From NCBI GenBank assembly GCA_039961735.1, contig JABRVX010000040.1:1-64000 (forward strand): a stretch of DNA of 64,000 nucleotides, read 5' to 3'. The notes below the pieces were generated by a model. It ran no database searches and had not been told where the DNA came from. It worked only from the letters and a program-made list of their open reading frames with translations. Source of the DNA: Fimbriimonadia bacterium. Lineage in GTDB: Bacteria > Armatimonadota > Fimbriimonadia > Fimbriimonadales > JABRVX01. Of this stretch, positions 18,359 to 26,808 are shown one piece after another. Each line of letters begins with the position of its first letter. The first letter of the stretch is position 1. Made by a program: the position numbers and the translations under genes.

Positions 18359-20464
18359 ATGAGCATTCGGGGGATTCTCGCTGCGTTGTTGACGGGCGCT
18401 GTCGTGAGCGGCTGTGCACTGCCGCTCGGCTGGCCCACGGGTTTGGAGAATGCGGGCATCGGCGGGCGAGCCGACCTGCGGGCAGTCTCGGAAGGACTGC
18501 TGACCAAATGGCCGGCCGCTAGGCAGGCACCCGATGGGTACTACCTAATTCAACTCCTCTCCGTGCCGACGGACGCCATGCGCTCCCGGCTGGAGTCGGT
18601 TGGCGCGCGGCTGGACGAGTACGTTCCGCACAACTCCTACTTGGCCCACATACCGGCATCCGCTCTCCCGCGCGTGAGGTCGTTGCCCGGCGTGTGGCAC
18701 GTGACACCTTACGTGCCTGCGCTTCGGGTAAGCCCCGACCTCGCGCAGAAGCTTTCGGCGCCGGTCGCGAGGAGCCCCTTGGCGATAGGCGCGCGCCTCC
18801 GCATCGGGGTCGAGATGTTCTCGGATGCCGACTTGGATGCAGTTCGGGAGCGCCTGCTGCAGTTCGGTGGCAGGTTCTTGGCCGAGACCGAAACGCTGAC
18901 CGGCCCTACGTGGCTGCTGGAGTTGCCTGCCTCCGTCGTGGCCGACCTCGTGTGTGCTCCGGGCGTCAAGTGGGTGACTGAAGCCGAACTTCCGCAGACC
19001 ACGAACAGCATCGCACGTATCCTGTGCGGCGCCGATCCTGGCGGCGTGCGATATGCCACCGAGACCTACCTGTTCGGGGAGGGAGAAGTGGTCGCGGTGG
19101 TAGACACAGGTCTCGATACAGGAGACCCGCTCACATTACACCCGGACTTTGCTGGAAGAATCGTGAACGGCTGGGGGTGGGGCAACGGTAGCTGGGCCGA
19201 CCTCGACGGGCACGGCACCCACACGGCAGGCTCGGTGCTCGGCAGCGGTCTTGCCTCTGGCTCGGACCCGAACGCTCACCAGTATGCCGGCACGTACGCC
19301 GGCATGGCGCCCGAGGCGCAACTCAGCTTTCATGCAGTGGCGGACGACACCGGGTCTCTCGTCGGGCTGTATGGCTTCAACACTATCATGGCCACGGCAT
19401 ACGCGGATGGCGCGCGCGTGTGCAGCAATAGCTGGGGGTCTAACGCTGCGGGCGTCTACGACTACTGGGCCAGGCTTGCAGATAGCTTCGCCGCTGCCTA
19501 TCCGGATTTCCTCATGGTATTCGCAGCGGGCAACGCCGGGACAGACATAGATGGCAATGGTGTCATAGACCTCGGCTCTATCGGCTCCCCCGCACTGGCC
19601 AAGAACGTGCTCGCCGTAGGCGCTAGCGAGAATAACGAGACAGGGCGTACATCGGCCAGCCGACTCAACTGGAACTACTCGCGATTCGGTTACATGGCAG
19701 GACCCATAGCTGGCGATTCGATTGCCAACCACCCGAGCGGTATCGCCGCGTTCAGCAGCCGTGGACCTACGCGGGACGGTCGCATCAAACCCGACCTGGT
19801 AGCACCCGGCACAGCCATCATCTCCACTCGCTCGAGCTTGGCACCTTACGGGTATCACAAGGTGCTCAACGACTACTATGCTATATCGAGCGGCACCAGC
19901 ATGGCGACTCCGCTCGTTGCGGGTGCCGCTGCGGTGGTTCGGCAACACCTGCGCGAGAACCTCGGTATCACGGATCCGCCATCCGCTCTGCTGAAGGCGA
20001 TTCTGATGGCCAGCACGCGTGACCTCTCACCTGGGCAGTATGGCACCGGCACCCAACGCGAGATACCACCGCCGCCGAACAACGTGGAAGGCTTCGGACG
20101 CATGGATGTCGCCGCCGCCACTGGCCCGGCACTACAGGTGTTAGCGGTGAACGACACCATTCGACACGCACGATATGCCGATTACGTGGTGAACGTGCCA
20201 GGAGGCAAGCCGGAGATGAGGGTAGTACTGGTATGGACCGATCCACCGGGCCCTAGCACCTCCAGCTTTCAGTTAGTTAACGACCTGGACCTCAGAGTGG
20301 ACGCGCCCGACGGCACCAGGTACTTCAGCCGTCTACGACGAGATAACATGGAGACGCTGTACTTCGCGAACCCGAAGCCTGGGCAGTGGACGTTCCGGGT
20401 AACGGGTTCGAAGGTCAAAACATCCTCGCAAACCTACTCCCTGGCTCTATTCTGGCGGTGGTAG
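18359..20464 (+). CDS. Lipoprotein subtilisin-like serine protease (S8, Kp43 type)
   Basis: A 701-residue exported protease. The N-terminus (LLTGAVVSGCALP) has a lipobox, so the mature enzyme is likely lipid-anchored at Cys20. A propeptide-like region runs to about residue 220. The catalytic triad is intact: Asp249 (AVVDTGLDTGD), His285 (GHGTHTAGSV) and Ser514 (GTSMATPLVAG), with the oxyanion Asn in FAAGNAG. The C-terminal beta-sandwich (VLVWTDPPGP...LVNDLDLRV...PKPGQWTFRV) is typical of Kp43-type subtilases. ATG 18359 has GAGGAGG seven bases before it. It diverges from the Wzz operon and sits inside the exopolysaccharide locus. It may process surface proteins there; that is inference. Confidence 0.94.
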   Translation: MSIRGILAALLTGAVVSGCALPLGWPTGLENAGIGGRADLRAVSEGLLTKWPAARQAPDGYYLIQLLSVPTDAMRSRLESVGARLDEYVPHNSYLAHIPASALPRVRSLPGVWHVTPYVPALRVSPDLAQKLSAPVARSPLAIGARLRIGVEMFSDADLDAVRERLLQFGGRFLAETETLTGPTWLLELPASVVADLVCAPGVKWVTEAELPQTTNSIARILCGADPGGVRYATETYLFGEGEVVAVVDTGLDTGDPLTLHPDFAGRIVNGWGWGNGSWADLDGHGTHTAGSVLGSGLASGSDPNAHQYAGTYAGMAPEAQLSFHAVADDTGSLVGLYGFNTIMATAYADGARVCSNSWGSNAAGVYDYWARLADSFAAAYPDFLMVFAAGNAGTDIDGNGVIDLGSIGSPALAKNVLAVGASENNETGRTSASRLNWNYSRFGYMAGPIAGDSIANHPSGIAAFSSRGPTRDGRIKPDLVAPGTAIISTRSSLAPYGYHKVLNDYYAISSGTSMATPLVAGAAAVVRQHLRENLGITDPPSALLKAILMASTRDLSPGQYGTGTQREIPPPPNNVEGFGRMDVAAATGPALQVLAVNDTIRHARYADYVVNVPGGKPEMRVVLVWTDPPGPSTSSFQLVNDLDLRVDAPDGTRYFSRLRRDNMETLYFANPKPGQWTFRVTGSKVKTSSQTYSLALFWRW

Positions 20465-20490
20465 GGTAAATCACCATCGGTCCGCTCTTC

Positions 20491-20524
20491 GCGATTCCTC
20501 CACCGTTTGCGGTGGACGGATCGC
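20491..20524 (+). terminator. Imperfect hairpin after the subtilase gene
   Basis: Outer arms GCGAT/ATCGC (20491-20495 with 20520-20524) and inner arms TCCACCG/CGGTGGA close a TTTG loop, 27 bases after the stop codon. No U tract follows, so termination activity is uncertain. Confidence 0.4.
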
Positions 20525-20605
20525 CACGCCCATACGGTCCCGAGAGAGCCTGCACTCGACGAACAGCTGGTGCTAGCGCCAGTCTGCATGCGACTCCGCG
20601 TTCTG

Positions 20606-20630
20606 TCATGCTGAGCCCGTCGAAGCATGA
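20606..20630 (+). repeat. Palindromic repeat family 1, locus B left copy
   Basis: A 25-bp unit, TCATGCTGAGCC then CGTCGAAGCATGA, essentially identical to the reverse complement of 20683-20707. It lies 142 bp after the subtilase stop. Confidence 0.8.
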
Positions 20631-20682
20631 GATCGTGTGCAGCGTGCTTATGGATCTAGTAGGTTAGTACGCGGCCAGGGCT

Positions 20683-20707
20683 GCATGCTTCGACGGGCTC
20701 AGCATGA
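20683..20707 (-). repeat. Palindromic repeat family 1, locus B right copy (inverted)
   Basis: Reverse complement of the unit at 20606-20630, differing only at the outermost base. The arms are 52 bp apart. The spacer shares no visible similarity with the spacers at the other two loci. Confidence 0.8.
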
Positions 20708-21042
20708 CGGGCTGATCCGGTACCCTGCAACACACCCGCTCACGACACGATCTCTCGCTGGGCAGGGTGTCGAGATGCTCGCCGGTATGCGGCGCAGGCG
20801 AGGCTGCTTTCCCGGACCGTCGTTCTCGTCTGAGAAAGTCGCGCAGGAAAGCGCCCCGCCGAGATCTCGGAGTGGTCGGAGAAGAGGGTGGTGCAGCCAG
20901 GCTGGTCACGGCGCAGCGCCATCACCGCTGCCGCAGACCGGGTCGCAGCATCGCGCCTCTCGAAGGTGGTCACGCCGTCGCCGCCAGTTCTCGTCTACAC
21001 GCGAGAATGCCCCGAAGTGCAATAATGTGGGGTCGTTGCGCT

Positions 21043-23313
21043 ATGCCTGAGAAGCCCAAGGTTCTCGTCGTCGGACCCGTCCCGCCGCCTGTTGGTGGCG
21101 TGGAGACGCAAATCTCCACGCTGCTCGAATCTCCCTTGCGCGAGCGCTTCGACCTGGTGCACTGCAATACGAGCAAGGCGCGGCCGAAGCAAACACAAGG
21201 CAAGTTCGACGTCGGGAACATCGTCTGGGCGCTGCGTCACTTCCGGCAGCTTCGTGCGGACATCCGTACGCACAAGCCCGACGTAGTCTACATGCCCGTG
21301 TCCTCGACCCACGCGGGCTTTCTTCGCGATGCGGTGTTCGCGGTCATCGTCAATCGGCATCGCCGTCTGCTAGTCGGCCACGTGCACGGGGGAGACTTCG
21401 ACCGCCTGTATGCCACTGTCAGCCGACCGTTCCAGAAGGTGATTGTTCGAACGCTGAACCGATGCGACGTGGTGTGCGCGCTCGGGACGATGTGGGAGAA
21501 ACTGTTCCGCTCGGTAGGCGTCCGCTCGGCTGTGCGTATCGTGCCGCCGACCAGCTACCATATGGTTTTCGACCGAGGAGAAAAGGTGGCACGCTCACCC
21601 AACGGCCCGAGCGGGAAGGATGGCCAGCCGGTCACCGTGCTATTCGTTGGTCAGGTGGGGCGTCGCAAGGGTGCGTTCGACATCCTGGCTGCGGCAGAGT
21701 CCATCCGAGAACGTGCTCCAAACAGCAGATTGCTGATGGTAGGTCCGGACGAGTTCGCAGGCGAGTGGGAGCAGGTGATGGCGGAGGTGGACCGCCGTGG
21801 TCTGCAGGACTACATCGAGTTCACCGGTCCGCTACAGGGGGACGACTTGCTCGCAGCCTATTCCCGAGGCGACCTGCTACTACTGCCCTCCTATCACGAA
21901 GGCTTCCCCGCGGTGCTGATCGAGGCGGGGGCTTTCGGCGCTCCGGTGGTCACCACCCCGGTCGGCGCAGTCAGAGATTACGTGACAGACGGCGAGAACG
22001 GGTATTTCGTGGAGCCCGGGAACGCCGCACAGATTGCGGATCGTGTCGTCGAACTCTGCAACGACTCGGTGAAGCGCTACCAAATGGGGATATGCAACCG
22101 TGAGCGAGCGAGGAACTATCATCCCGATTCGATCGCAGCCAGGGTCGGCGATGCCATTCAGCTTGCCATGGACCTGCCACCGCAGCGGCGCGCGCTGGGC
22201 AAACGGCCACGCGTCTTGCTGGTTGGCCCGGTTCCACCCCCTGTTGGAGGCGTCGAGTCGGTGACGCGGTGTCTGCTCGACTCGGACCTTCGATTCGACT
22301 TCAACGTCATCCACTGCGACACCTCGCGTCGGCAGACGAAGGAGCACGTGAGTCGCTTAACACTACTTAACGTGCTGTGGGCGTCCTTCTATTCCCTAAG
22401 ATACATTTATCTCGTGCTACGCCACATGCCGCACATCGTGCACATCCCGATGGTCTCGCTGCGTCTGCCGTTCGTCCGCGACGCGGGTCTGACCCTATTC
22501 GGTTGCCTCTGTCGGCGCAAGGTGGTGTTGCACAGCCACGACGGCTACCTGCCGGAGGTGTATGACCGTGCAGGGCCGATATGGCGCAAGCTGATGATCT
22601 GGATTTTCAACCGCTCCGAGCGCCTCGTGACCCTGACGGATTCGTGGAAGCACTTCTTCGAAGAACGAGGCGTGAAGCGACCGATAGATGTGGTCAACAA
22701 TCCACTGGACGACATGTTCGGCGACGTGGCGAGTTATCGTAGTGCCAACTCGGATCGGCCGTGGACGGTGCTCTTCGTGGGCGCCATTTGTCGAGACAAG
22801 GGAGTACCCGATCTGTTGCAAACTGCAAAGCGGGTACTCGAGGTGCGTCCGGACATCCGATTTCGCTTGGTAGGCCCAGGGCGCTTCGTGGGGGAGTGGG
22901 CCGCCATGGTGGCCGAGCGCGGCAAGCTGGGACTGGACGACTTCGTGGAGATGCCGGGCAGCCTCCAAGGAGCCGACCTGCTGCGCGCTTATGCCGACGC
23001 CGACTGCTTCGTCCTTCCCACCTACAAGGAAGGCATGCCGGTAGTGCTTCTCGAGGCGATGGCAGCAGGACTGGTGGTGATTACCACCGACGTAGGTGGC
23101 ATTCTGGACCTGATCGAAGACGGTGTGAACGGTTTCGTCCTGAAGCCGGGCGATGTGGATGGCTTCACCGAGTGCATTCTGGCCATCGCGCAAAACCCGG
23201 AGAAGTATCGGTGGATGGGTGAGGAAAACCGGCGAAAGGTACTCTCACACTATATGGCCCATGCCGTCGCCGAGCAGATGGCCGAGGTGTACCGCAGGGT
23301 GCTGAACCAGTGA
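21043..23313 (+). CDS. Double glycosyltransferase: two family-4 GT domains in one polypeptide
   Basis: A 756-residue protein formed of two complete GT4 units. Unit 1 (about residues 1-385) begins PKVLVVGPVPPPVGGVETQ and carries VLFVGQVGRRKGAFDIL, LLPSYHEGFPAVLIEAGAFGAPVV and TTPVGAVRDYV. Unit 2 (about 388-756) begins RVLLVGPVPPPVGGVESV and carries VLFVGAICRDKGVPDLL, LPTYKEGMPVVLLEAMAAGLVVI and TTDVGGILDLI. Both halves keep the Glu-rich donor motif, so both look catalytically competent. They are clearly homologous but well diverged, so this is an old duplication. ATG 21043 (MPEKPKV) starts exactly at the first Rossmann strand. The stop overlaps the heparinase-type gene (GTGA). It presumably adds two successive sugars to the exopolysaccharide. 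Confidence 0.92.
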   Translation: MPEKPKVLVVGPVPPPVGGVETQISTLLESPLRERFDLVHCNTSKARPKQTQGKFDVGNIVWALRHFRQLRADIRTHKPDVVYMPVSSTHAGFLRDAVFAVIVNRHRRLLVGHVHGGDFDRLYATVSRPFQKVIVRTLNRCDVVCALGTMWEKLFRSVGVRSAVRIVPPTSYHMVFDRGEKVARSPNGPSGKDGQPVTVLFVGQVGRRKGAFDILAAAESIRERAPNSRLLMVGPDEFAGEWEQVMAEVDRRGLQDYIEFTGPLQGDDLLAAYSRGDLLLLPSYHEGFPAVLIEAGAFGAPVVTTPVGAVRDYVTDGENGYFVEPGNAAQIADRVVELCNDSVKRYQMGICNRERARNYHPDSIAARVGDAIQLAMDLPPQRRALGKRPRVLLVGPVPPPVGGVESVTRCLLDSDLRFDFNVIHCDTSRRQTKEHVSRLTLLNVLWASFYSLRYIYLVLRHMPHIVHIPMVSLRLPFVRDAGLTLFGCLCRRKVVLHSHDGYLPEVYDRAGPIWRKLMIWIFNRSERLVTLTDSWKHFFEERGVKRPIDVVNNPLDDMFGDVASYRSANSDRPWTVLFVGAICRDKGVPDLLQTAKRVLEVRPDIRFRLVGPGRFVGEWAAMVAERGKLGLDDFVEMPGSLQGADLLRAYADADCFVLPTYKEGMPVVLLEAMAAGLVVITTDVGGILDLIEDGVNGFVLKPGDVDGFTECILAIAQNPEKYRWMGEENRRKVLSHYMAHAVAEQMAEVYRRVLNQ

Positions 23314-25187
23314 ATCTGGGCTGGACTCTGCGACGCCTGCGTGCAATGTCCGCCGCTGAGATCATCATGCGTCTGCGGCGGAGACTACGCGATCACCTAG
23401 TGCCACCACTTCGCTCTAAGCTATCTGCAGAGCAAGCGTTCGATACGTACTTCCGAGGAGAAAATCCACTCGCGTCCTGGGGTGAGGTGCCAGACGGTGT
23501 GATCTCGTTGCTGCAGGGGCCGCCACCTGCGTTGGAACCCGTGTCGCTAGATGCAGCTCTGCGGCTCGACCTGTTCGGCAAGCAGGTCGTTCTCGATGAC
23601 CCACCCAACTGGCACAAGAACTACGCCACGGGTGCAGAGTGGCCGATTGGCGAGAAGATGGACTTCCACCGCACGGACCTTGCCGGTGGCCCCAAGTGGG
23701 TGTGGGAGATCAACCGGCATAGCATGTTCTCGGCGTTGGCATACGGCTACCACGCTACAGGCGACCTGGCGTACGCCGGGAAGCTGCTGGCGTGGATGGA
23801 GGATTGGGTGGATCGCAACCCCGCAGACAGGGGCATCCACTGGACGAGCGCCTTGGAACTGGCGGTACGGCTCGTAGTGTGGACGTGGTGCCTACGCATG
23901 GTTGCAGCCAGTCCGGAGGGCAGAGGGCTTCTCGCGCGCTCGCCCATGAAAAAGATCGTGGGTTGCATGGCACAGCACGCCGACTACGTCTGCAACAACT
24001 ACTCGTACGGCTCCTCGGGTAACAACCACCTAATCGGCGAGGTCGCGGCCTTAGCCGTTTTCGCGCGGTGTTGGCCGGCGTGGGATAGTGCAGACCAGTG
24101 GCTCGTTTGGGCCCGCGCGATGGCGGAGCACGAGTGCCTGAACCAATTCTGGCCGGATGGTGTCAGCAAGGAGCAGTCGTTCCACTACGTACCTTTCATC
24201 TGGGAGTTCTACCTTCACATGGCACTCGCTGGAATACCTCTGTCGCCAGAAGTGATCGCTCGGCTCGATGCATCCGCGCGGTTCGTGGACGCCATAGCTA
24301 CTTGCTCCGGATTCGTGCCTCAAGTAGGTGACGAAGACGACGGCACGGTACTGCGTCAGTTGCCCGGCGGCTGGCCTCGTTTCGGAGTGATCGGTTCAGC
24401 GCTGGCAACCGAGCTGGGAATACGGCTCGCACGACGCCCCATAGCTGGTCACCCAGAGGATGCAGTGTTAGTATTCCCGGAAGGCGGCTACACCGTCTTT
24501 CGAACACGCTCGCCGGAGATCCATGTGTTGTTCGATCACGGTCCACTCGGGTTCGGCAGTCTTGCGGCTCACGGCCATGCGGATGCACTCTCCGTCGCCG
24601 TATCGCTGGATGGGAGACCCTTGCTCGTGGACCCAGGGGCATATACGTATCACGACGAGCCCGCGTGGCGCGACTACTTCCGCTCGACTCGGGCACATAA
24701 CACCGTGTGCATAGACGGTCGGTCGCAGGCAGAGATGCTGGGCCCGTTCCTGTGGGGCCGTCGCTATGAGGTCCGCGCCACCGCTGGCTCCGCACACACT
24801 TACCATGTCCCAGGCAGGACCACCCCCTTCTACGACGCCACTCACGAGCGATCGGTACGTTTGGAGGGCAGACGCCTCGTCGTGACCGACCGTATCATGG
24901 GAGGTTTCCGAAGCGCAGAGGCCGCTTGGCATTGTCACCCGGACGTGGAGGTCAGCCGTAACGGAGAGAGGGAACTGGTGCTTGCGCAGGATGGCAAGCG
25001 GGTCGCGCGCATGAGCCTGCACTTCGCACCTGCGGACCTATCGCTAGTCCGCGGCAACCCTGCCGACGACAAGCCGACCCCAGGGTGGTATTCTCCCGGT
25101 CTAGGCAGGAAAACACCTACTACCAGCATCCTCGTCCGGCTGCCATCGCGCGCAGAACAGCTCGTTACACACTTCGACTTCGATTAG
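23310..25187 (+). CDS. Heparinase II/III family polysaccharide lyase
   Basis: A 625-residue protein with an N-terminal alpha/alpha-toroid region (about residues 30-340; WVWEINRHSMFSALAYGYHATGD, GSSGNNHLIGE) and a C-terminal beta-sandwich heparinase II/III-like domain. The latter is marked by HVLFDHGPLGFGSLAAHGHADALSV, LLVDPGAYTY and STRAHNTVCIDGRSQ, which include the conserved His and Tyr. No signal peptide is apparent, as in many such enzymes encoded in exopolysaccharide clusters. They are thought to trim or modify the acidic polymer. The GTG start overlaps the double GT gene by 4 bp, tying it to polysaccharide synthesis rather than glycan degradation. It ends directly against the convergent aldo/keto reductase gene. 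Confidence 0.9.
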   Translation: MNLGWTLRRLRAMSAAEIIMRLRRRLRDHLVPPLRSKLSAEQAFDTYFRGENPLASWGEVPDGVISLLQGPPPALEPVSLDAALRLDLFGKQVVLDDPPNWHKNYATGAEWPIGEKMDFHRTDLAGGPKWVWEINRHSMFSALAYGYHATGDLAYAGKLLAWMEDWVDRNPADRGIHWTSALELAVRLVVWTWCLRMVAASPEGRGLLARSPMKKIVGCMAQHADYVCNNYSYGSSGNNHLIGEVAALAVFARCWPAWDSADQWLVWARAMAEHECLNQFWPDGVSKEQSFHYVPFIWEFYLHMALAGIPLSPEVIARLDASARFVDAIATCSGFVPQVGDEDDGTVLRQLPGGWPRFGVIGSALATELGIRLARRPIAGHPEDAVLVFPEGGYTVFRTRSPEIHVLFDHGPLGFGSLAAHGHADALSVAVSLDGRPLLVDPGAYTYHDEPAWRDYFRSTRAHNTVCIDGRSQAEMLGPFLWGRRYEVRATAGSAHTYHVPGRTTPFYDATHERSVRLEGRRLVVTDRIMGGFRSAEAAWHCHPDVEVSRNGERELVLAQDGKRVARMSLHFAPADLSLVRGNPADDKPTPGWYSPGLGRKTPTTSILVRLPSRAEQLVTHFDFD

Positions 25188-26123
25188 CTACGTCCGCTTC
25201 CACCAAAGATGCTGCGAGGTGCCCCATTCCTTGCATGCCGCGCGAATGCGATCCATGTCGGCCGTGGTAAGCGGTCGGAATGCACGCGCAGCTCGCACGT
25301 TCTCCTCCACCTGTTCCATCGTGGTCATACCGCACGTTAGGGTCGCGATCGGTAGTGAGAATGCGTAGTGAAGCATCTCTTGGGAGGACACCACCTTCTT
25401 GCCGGCGTTCTGCCACCCTTTCAGGCTCTTCATGCCTGCCACCGATACGCCCTTCGTGTTAGCATAGGGAATGGTCTCGAGCGCAAAGTCGTTCAGATGG
25501 TAGTCCGCTGCAGACACCGGCACCAGGATGGCATCGAATGGGTAGCGCTTGAGAGCCTCGAGGATCACCTCGGGTTGCGTGTGCCCAGTGATCCCGATGT
25601 AGCGGATCTTTTCCGCTCGCTTCGCCTCCTCCAACGCCTCGATCGGCCCACCCTTTGCCAGCACGGTGTCCAGCGTACGTATGTCGTTGATGGCGTGTAG
25701 GTGCAAAAGGTCAATCATCGAGACCTTCATGCGTTCCAAGGACTCGGTGATGTCCTTGGCGGCAGCCTCCTTGGTTCGGCCCAGTGTCTTCGTCGCCAGG
25801 AAGAACTCCTTGCGCCGCTCGGCAACCCGAGCGACGGCCCGCTCTCCCGCTCCGCGCTGGTAGCTGGGCGCCGTGTCTATGTAATTCACGCCCAGGTCTA
25901 ATGCGCGGCGCAGCATCTTCTCGCACAGGTCCAGGTCGTTCGGCGGAACCTCGGCCATGCCAAAGGCCAGTATGGAGGCCTTCCAGCCCATCTTCCCGGC
26001 GTCTCGCTTCTGCAGATCCCGGCCGGCCGCCTGCGCTTCGCCCGCCCAGCCGAGCCGAGCTGCCACCACGCTCAGTCCCGCAGCGGCGGCCTTACGCAAG
26101 AACTCCCGTCTCGTCGTACTCAT
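25188..26123 (-). CDS. Tat-exported aldo/keto reductase
   Basis: The 311-residue protein starts with a twin-arginine signal (MSTTRREFLRKAAAAGLSVVAARLGWAGEAQAA), so it is folded with cofactor before export. The AKR barrel follows, with the tetrad visible as Asp/Tyr in YIDTAPSYQRGAGE, Lys in FLATKTLG and His in LLHLHAIND. The ending lacks the ferredoxin-like domain found in some relatives. ATG 26123 is chosen because the RRxFLRK motif sits right after it and a G-rich site (GGGGGGT) precedes it; the open frame extends 67 codons further upstream without recognisable content and across the pyr promoter. Substrate unknown. Confidence 0.88.
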   Translation of the reverse strand: MSTTRREFLRKAAAAGLSVVAARLGWAGEAQAAGRDLQKRDAGKMGWKASILAFGMAEVPPNDLDLCEKMLRRALDLGVNYIDTAPSYQRGAGERAVARVAERRKEFFLATKTLGRTKEAAAKDITESLERMKVSMIDLLHLHAINDIRTLDTVLAKGGPIEALEEAKRAEKIRYIGITGHTQPEVILEALKRYPFDAILVPVSAADYHLNDFALETIPYANTKGVSVAGMKSLKGWQNAGKKVVSSQEMLHYAFSLPIATLTCGMTTMEQVEENVRAARAFRPLTTADMDRIRAACKEWGTSQHLWWKRT

Positions 26124-26165
26124 CAGACCCCCCGCAAGCATACCCGCTGTGAGGCACAGGTTCGA

Positions 26166-26195
26166 TTGACTCGCCTTCCGCTTGTCCCGTATACT
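26166..26195 (+). promoter_or_regulatory. Sigma-70-type promoter of the pyr operon
   Basis: TTGACT at 26166-26171 and TATACT at 26190-26195 are separated by 18 bp. Transcription would start near 26202, giving a leader of about 64 nt before pyrR. I could not recognise a PyrR-binding anti-antiterminator or a terminator in this short leader, so PyrR-mediated attenuation here is doubtful. Confidence 0.75.
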
Positions 26196-26265
26196 CGCAG
26201 CGGTTTGCCCCCGCGTCCCGACTTCATATCGCTCTGGACGCGTGAACGGAGCCAGGGAGTACGCC

Positions 26266-26808
26266 TTGAGTACGGAAGACCTCTTGATGGACGCCGACGA
26301 CATCCGGCGAACGATTGTCCGCATCGCTCACGAGGTGCTGGAGCGCAATCGCGGTTCCCAAGATTTGGTGGTTATTGGCATACTCCGCCGGGGGGCGCCG
26401 GTCGCCAAGCGCCTGGCCTTCGAGCTAGCCCGCATCGAGGGCGGGGCCGTCCCGGTGGGAACCGTGGACCCAAGGCCCTATCGCGACGACGTGGAGAAGG
26501 GTGAGACCCCTCCGGACAACACGGACATTCCTTTCAGCATCACCGACAAGAGGGTGATCCTGGTGGACGAGGTGATGCACACGGGCCGCACGGTTCGGGC
26601 TGCGATGGACACGTTGGTCAAGCAGGGCAGGCCCGCTTGTATCCAGCTCGTAGCGCTGATAGACCGGGCACACCGCGAGCTGCCCATCAGCCCCGACTAC
26701 ATCGGCCGTGCCATCGCGACCGAACCGGATGATTTCGTCCGCGTCGAACTTACGGAGCTCGATGGCCAGGACCGTGTGATCGTGGAGAAACGGGAGCAGC
26801 GACGATGA
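26266..26808 (+). CDS. pyrR: Bifunctional pyr operon regulator/uracil phosphoribosyltransferase PyrR
   Basis: The 180-residue protein has the PyrR pattern LMDADDIRRTIVRIAHEVLERN, GILRRGAPVAKRLA, RPYRDDV and the PRPP-binding loop VILVDEVMHTGRTVRAA near residue 97. It senses UMP and in many bacteria binds pyr mRNA to cause attenuation; it also has weak uracil phosphoribosyltransferase activity. TTG 26266 is preferred because AGGGAG lies six bases upstream and the length then matches the family. GTG 26242 and the codon at 26182 are also in frame, the latter within the promoter. It overlaps pyrB by 4 bp (ATGA). Confidence 0.94.
   Translation: MSTEDLLMDADDIRRTIVRIAHEVLERNRGSQDLVVIGILRRGAPVAKRLAFELARIEGGAVPVGTVDPRPYRDDVEKGETPPDNTDIPFSITDKRVILVDEVMHTGRTVRAAMDTLVKQGRPACIQLVALIDRAHRELPISPDYIGRAIATEPDDFVRVELTELDGQDRVIVEKREQRR

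Larger units (their letters stand above)
20465..21042. other. 578-bp intergenic region between subtilase and double GT4 genes
   Basis: No convincing coding sequence. It contains the hairpin at 20491-20524 and the inverted repeat pair at 20606-20707. An open frame continues upstream of the GT4 gene start from 20767, but its translation (Arg- and Ser-rich) shows no glycosyltransferase similarity and is treated as noncoding. No good promoter was recognised close to the GT4 start. Confidence 0.6.

Noticed and set aside
21043-23313. Double GT4 gene as an assembly duplication or missed stop codon
   Set aside because: The two halves differ at most positions and join in frame without a stop, so an assembly artefact is unlikely.
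26196-26265. PyrR attenuator or riboswitch in the pyr leader
   Set aside because: The leader is short and no convincing binding loop, antiterminator or terminator could be drawn.
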